Part shown: positions 30,203 to 30,321 of the stretch, piece by piece | Layout of the letters: every line of letters begins with the position of its first letter | Numbering within the stretch: position 1 is the stretch's first letter | Assembly (NCBI GenBank): GCA_964638515.1 | Contig: CAZWZL010000034.1 | Span: 1 to 30,321 of the forward strand | Source of the DNA: CAYPGJ01 sp964638515 | GTDB lineage: Bacteria; Planctomycetota; Phycisphaerae; Phycisphaerales; UBA1924 | Length of the DNA: 30,321 bases | Direction: 5' to 3' | Notes under the pieces: model-generated | What the model was told of the DNA's origin: nothing | What the model saw: the letters and a program-made list of their open reading frames with translations, nothing else | Databases searched by the model: none | Position numbers and translations under genes: made by a program

Positions 30203-30208
30203 TATACT
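30203..30208 (+). promoter_or_regulatory. -10-like TATACT for tRNA-Glu
   Basis: GGCTATACTCG lies 36 nt before the first base of the tRNA. No good -35 is visible at 16-18 nt. Confidence 0.5.
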
Positions 30209-30244
30209 CGCCCCCTCGCCGGTCCGTCGGGCCCGGCGCGCGCT

Positions 30245-30319
30245 GGCCCCGTCGTCTAGCCTGGTCTAGGACACCACCCTTTCACGGTGGGGACACGGGT
30301 TCGAATCCCGTCGGGGTCA
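30245..30319 (+). tRNA. tRNA-Glu (anticodon TTC)
   Basis: The acceptor GGCCCCG pairs with CGGGGTC (one G-T pair). The anticodon stem CCACC/GGTGG encloses CTTTCAC (anticodon TTC), and the T arm is ACGGG-TTCGAAT-CCCGT. The discriminator is A at 30319. The sequence after it (TT) shows no encoded CCA. The cloverleaf is complete within the window. Confidence 0.95.
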
Positions 30320-30321
30320 TT

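Overview
The window is high-GC bacterial chromosome that I would place in the Planctomycetota, most likely a Phycisphaerae-type lineage. The placement is inferred from gene content and style. The evidence is a secreted protein ending in a PTPGA + hydrophobic + RRRR sorting tail, a B12-dependent ribonucleotide reductase, several lipoproteins and secretin-like domain proteins of no clear family, weak or absent Shine-Dalgarno sites, and frequent GTG/TTG starts. No phage, CRISPR array or classical transposase was found.

Layout. 1-1418 (minus strand) is a deoxynucleotide block: dCTP deaminase, then a small four-helix-bundle (S23/IVS-type) gene with an early stop codon, then the 5' end of nrdJ. The four-helix gene sits between inverted terminal repeats built from TAGTGCC-like heptads, which fill the space between dcd and nrdJ almost exactly. 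After a 0.57-kb intergenic region come a UvrD/PcrA helicase (+), a secreted PEP-CTERM-like protein (+), purD (-) and tRNA-Pro (-). 7072-13479 is a compact efflux operon: membrane-fusion protein, ABC ATPase, two paralogous MacB-type permeases and a lipidated TolC-like outer-membrane protein, with overlaps or short gaps throughout.

13573-16717 (+) holds an isolated NADH-quinone oxidoreductase subunit A, a DUF2752 membrane protein, two tandem related lipoproteins and an unrecognised protein. 16754-18711 (-) is a cdaA-cdaR pair for cyclic-di-AMP synthesis and its regulation. It is divergent from an SLC13-type anion transporter, which is followed by a small NifU/Nfu N-domain protein and mutY. rpsA (six S1 domains) follows with a structured leader and a strong terminator. 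Two exported proteins of unclear function come next. The right end carries a minus-strand cluster of nucleoside phosphorylase-like protein, nadD and rimO, and a tRNA-Glu (+).

Regulation. A TAnnCT-type -10 hexamer (TACACT, TATACT, TAGACT and similar) recurs upstream of many genes on both strands. For pcrA, the Nfu gene, purD, rimO and the phosphorylase it lies only 6-11 nt from the start codon, which suggests leaderless or nearly leaderless transcripts. The observation I find most worth following is the heptad-repeat-bounded four-helix-bundle unit at 174-822.
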